DNA of 6,571 nt from Dehalococcoidia bacterium. Its GTDB lineage: Bacteria > Chloroflexota > Dehalococcoidia > GIF9 > AB-539-J10. Made by a program: the position numbers and the translations under genes. Each line of letters begins with the position of its first letter. The first letter of the stretch is position 1. The notes below the pieces were generated by a model that was not told the origin of the DNA, ran no database searches, and saw only the letters and a program-made list of their open reading frames with translations. This document shows, one piece after another, positions 4,982-6,571 of the stretch. The stretch covers positions 1 through 6,571 of the forward strand of contig SOJB01000095.1 of NCBI GenBank assembly GCA_004376695.1, read 5' to 3'.

Positions 4982-6475
4982 TTATTGCGCACCTATCTTC
5001 TTGGCGACCTTCCGGAAATGGAATCCCTGAGCAGCAAGTGTGATCGACAAAGGGAAGGTTCTCGGTTTCTTCAGCAATGTCCAGCCAAACAACTTCCAAT
5101 AGTGCAGCCTTCCCTTTTCCTGAACCCCCAACGCCCATGTGACCCTTATGAAGGCAATGAGATGGAGAAGAGAGAACTTGATTCTTCTTCTGGTGTCGGG
5201 CTTATACTCCTTCAGGAACGTTATGATGCGGTCATAATACGGCTTCGGCGCATAGATTGTATCTACAACATGCTTATAGCCCCTGGTAAGCGCCTCGTGA
5301 CCCATCGTGGGGATGAAGTTGGTTGAGCCGTCTGTATTGTCCCCGCTGCCGCCTGGTAGTAGACGGTTCCCCCCTTTGAGTCGTTTGTATAGTCTTGTCC
5401 CGGGCGGAGCCATCAGCACACCAACCATGGCGGTGACGATTCCACTCTTCTGGATGAAGTCAATCTGGCTCTTGAAGATGGAAAGCGGGTCGCTATCAAA
5501 CCCGAGGATGAACCCTCCCTGCACCTGCAGGCCGTAGTTCTGTATCTTCCTGACCGAGGCCAGCAAATCACGATTCTTGTTGGGTAGTTTGTTGCATTCG
5601 ACTAAACTCTCTTCATTGGGGCTTTCGATGCCGACAAATACGGTGTCAAACCCTGCCCTGGTCATGAGTCGCATCAGTTCTTCGTCGTCGGCAAGATTGA
5701 TCGATGCTTCGGTGAAGAATGCGAAGGGATGTTTCCTTTCCTCCATCCATTTGATTATCGCCGGCAGGATCTCTGCCTTCAGTTTCCGTCTGTTGCCGAT
5801 GAAATTATCATCGACAAAGAACACACTGGCTCGCCATCCCATATCGTATAATGCATCCAGTTCGGCTACTATCTGAGCTGCGTCTTTGGTTCGCGGCACA
5901 TGTCCGTTTAATATTACGATGTCGCAGAATTCACAGTTGAAAGGGCAGCCTCGAGAATACTGAACACTCATTGCCTGGTACTTCTTCTTATTGATTAGCG
6001 ACCACAAAGGTACAGGAGTCTTCCTTATGTCAGGCCATTCTTTAGACGTGTATCTATGTTTGGCGCATCCCTTCTCCAAATCCTCCAAGAAGAGCGGCAG
6101 CAGATCTTCGGCTTCGTTAGATATCAGATGGTCCATATCATCATGACCGAATTCCTCGTAGCCAACGCCAAAGACAGGACCGCCGCCAACGGTCTTAGTT
6201 CCCAACTTCTTGCACCTGTCGACGACCTCTCTCGCCGATTCATCCTGCGCTACCATAGCGCTGATAAACACGTAGTCAGCCCACTTGATGTCTTTATCTG
6301 ACAGGTTTGTTGTATTCAGATCGACGAGCTTCTTCTCCCATATCTTGGGGAGCATTGCCGCCACAGTCACCAGGCCCAGAGGGGGGAACGTTGCCTTTTT
6401 GAAAAGGAATTTCAAAGAATGCCTGAAACTCCAGAAGGTGTCCGGATACCGGGGATAAACTAAGAGTATGTTCAA
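4982..6475 (-). CDS. Cobalamin-binding radical SAM protein with DUF4070-like C-terminus
   Basis: The protein has 497 residues in three parts. Residues 1-140 form a B12-binding Rossmann domain (MNILLVYPRYP at the start, ISAM at 71-74, GGGP at 97-100). A radical SAM barrel covers about 165-365, with the iron-sulfur cluster motif RGCPFNCEFC (C177, C181, C184), FFVDDNFIGN (219-228), and the GIESPNEES segment (282-290). A DUF4070-like end covers 370-497. In the B12 domain D52-LN stands where classical proteins have D-x-H-x-x-G, so the cobalamin is probably bound without a protein His ligand. Relatives include the hopanoid C-2 methylase HpnP, but no hopanoid gene is nearby and the substrate is unknown; a methylation of a lipid or other metabolite is a reasonable guess. 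The start is firm, with AAGGAG nine bases before the ATG. It is convergent with the dUTPase gene. Confidence 0.9.
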   Translation of the reverse strand: MNILLVYPRYPDTFWSFRHSLKFLFKKATFPPLGLVTVAAMLPKIWEKKLVDLNTTNLSDKDIKWADYVFISAMVAQDESAREVVDRCKKLGTKTVGGGPVFGVGYEEFGHDDMDHLISNEAEDLLPLFLEDLEKGCAKHRYTSKEWPDIRKTPVPLWSLINKKKYQAMSVQYSRGCPFNCEFCDIVILNGHVPRTKDAAQIVAELDALYDMGWRASVFFVDDNFIGNRRKLKAEILPAIIKWMEERKHPFAFFTEASINLADDEELMRLMTRAGFDTVFVGIESPNEESLVECNKLPNKNRDLLASVRKIQNYGLQVQGGFILGFDSDPLSIFKSQIDFIQKSGIVTAMVGVLMAPPGTRLYKRLKGGNRLLPGGSGDNTDGSTNFIPTMGHEALTRGYKHVVDTIYAPKPYYDRIITFLKEYKPDTRRRIKFSLLHLIAFIRVTWALGVQEKGRLHYWKLFGWTLLKKPRTFPLSITLAAQGFHFRKVAKKIGAQ

Positions 6476-6484
6476 CTTATTATG

Positions 6485-6490
6485 CTCCTT
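6485..6490 (-). promoter_or_regulatory. Strong ribosome binding site of the radical SAM gene
   Basis: AAGGAG on the - strand stands nine bases before ATG 6475. It is the only clear Shine-Dalgarno sequence in the window at a normal distance, and it fixes the start of this gene. The other genes lack one, which contrasts with their leaderless or coupled appearance. Confidence 0.8.
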
Positions 6491-6507
6491 TTAATGCAGT
6501 CTGACTC

Positions 6508-6537
6508 ATACTACCACAACACAGTGACGTAATACAA
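6508..6537 (-). promoter_or_regulatory. Possible promoter of the radical SAM gene
   Basis: TTGTAT (6532-6537) and TAGTAT (6508-6513) on the - strand are spaced by 18 bases and would start a transcript near 6501, about 26 bases before the ATG, leaving room for the AAGGAG. Both boxes are imperfect matches. A perfect 10-base palindrome TGCTATAGCA lies just upstream (6544-6553). Confidence 0.3.
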
Positions 6538-6571
6538 CGGATAATGCTATAGCACAATGATACTCCAATAC

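Overview
The window carries six full-length protein genes, plus a short string of small open reading frames at its left edge. It looks bacterial and is most likely from an uncultivated member of the Chloroflexota (class Dehalococcoidia or a relative). That assignment is inference from how the proteins look: a DHA2 permease, an archaeal-type dUTPase and a UPF0200-like kinase of the kind shared between Dehalococcoidia and archaea, a DUF4070-type B12/radical SAM protein, and -10 boxes placed almost directly on start codons. No rRNA, tRNA, CRISPR array, insertion sequence or phage gene was seen.

Left edge (1-640, + strand). An open frame enters from outside the window and ends at 283. It overlaps a possible 61-residue, very basic protein (277-462), which is followed 15 bases later by a possible 39-residue single-pass membrane protein (478-597). 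None is recognised with confidence. An inverted repeat (581-627) separates them from the next gene.

Transport pair (643-3140). A cation diffusion facilitator metal exporter on the - strand is divergent from a 14-segment DHA2-type major facilitator permease on the + strand. Each gene has a -10-like box 7-8 bases before a usable start codon, which suggests leaderless mRNAs.

Deoxyuridylate block (3149-4907). On the - strand a small P-loop kinase-like protein overlaps a zinc dCMP deaminase by four bases (ATGA). Divergently, on the + strand, lies a trimeric dUTPase of the dCTP-deaminase/dUTPase superfamily. dCMP deaminase makes dUMP from dCMP, and dUTPase makes dUMP from dUTP while keeping uracil out of DNA, so the block looks like a dUMP (thymidylate precursor) supply module. 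The 221-base region between the two transcripts holds a nested inverted repeat and a good promoter whose -35 box sits exactly inside a second inverted repeat. These are candidate control sites.

Right edge (4982-6571). A cobalamin-binding radical SAM protein with a DUF4070-like C-terminus lies on the - strand, with a strong ribosome binding site and a plausible promoter. Its substrate cannot be read from its neighbours.

The most interesting points are the kinase/dCMP deaminase pair, which resembles a split form of the two-domain fungal dCMP deaminase; the structured control region in front of the dUTPase; the His-to-Asn change in the metal site of the exporter and its Cys-rich tail; and the chain of tiny ORFs at the left.
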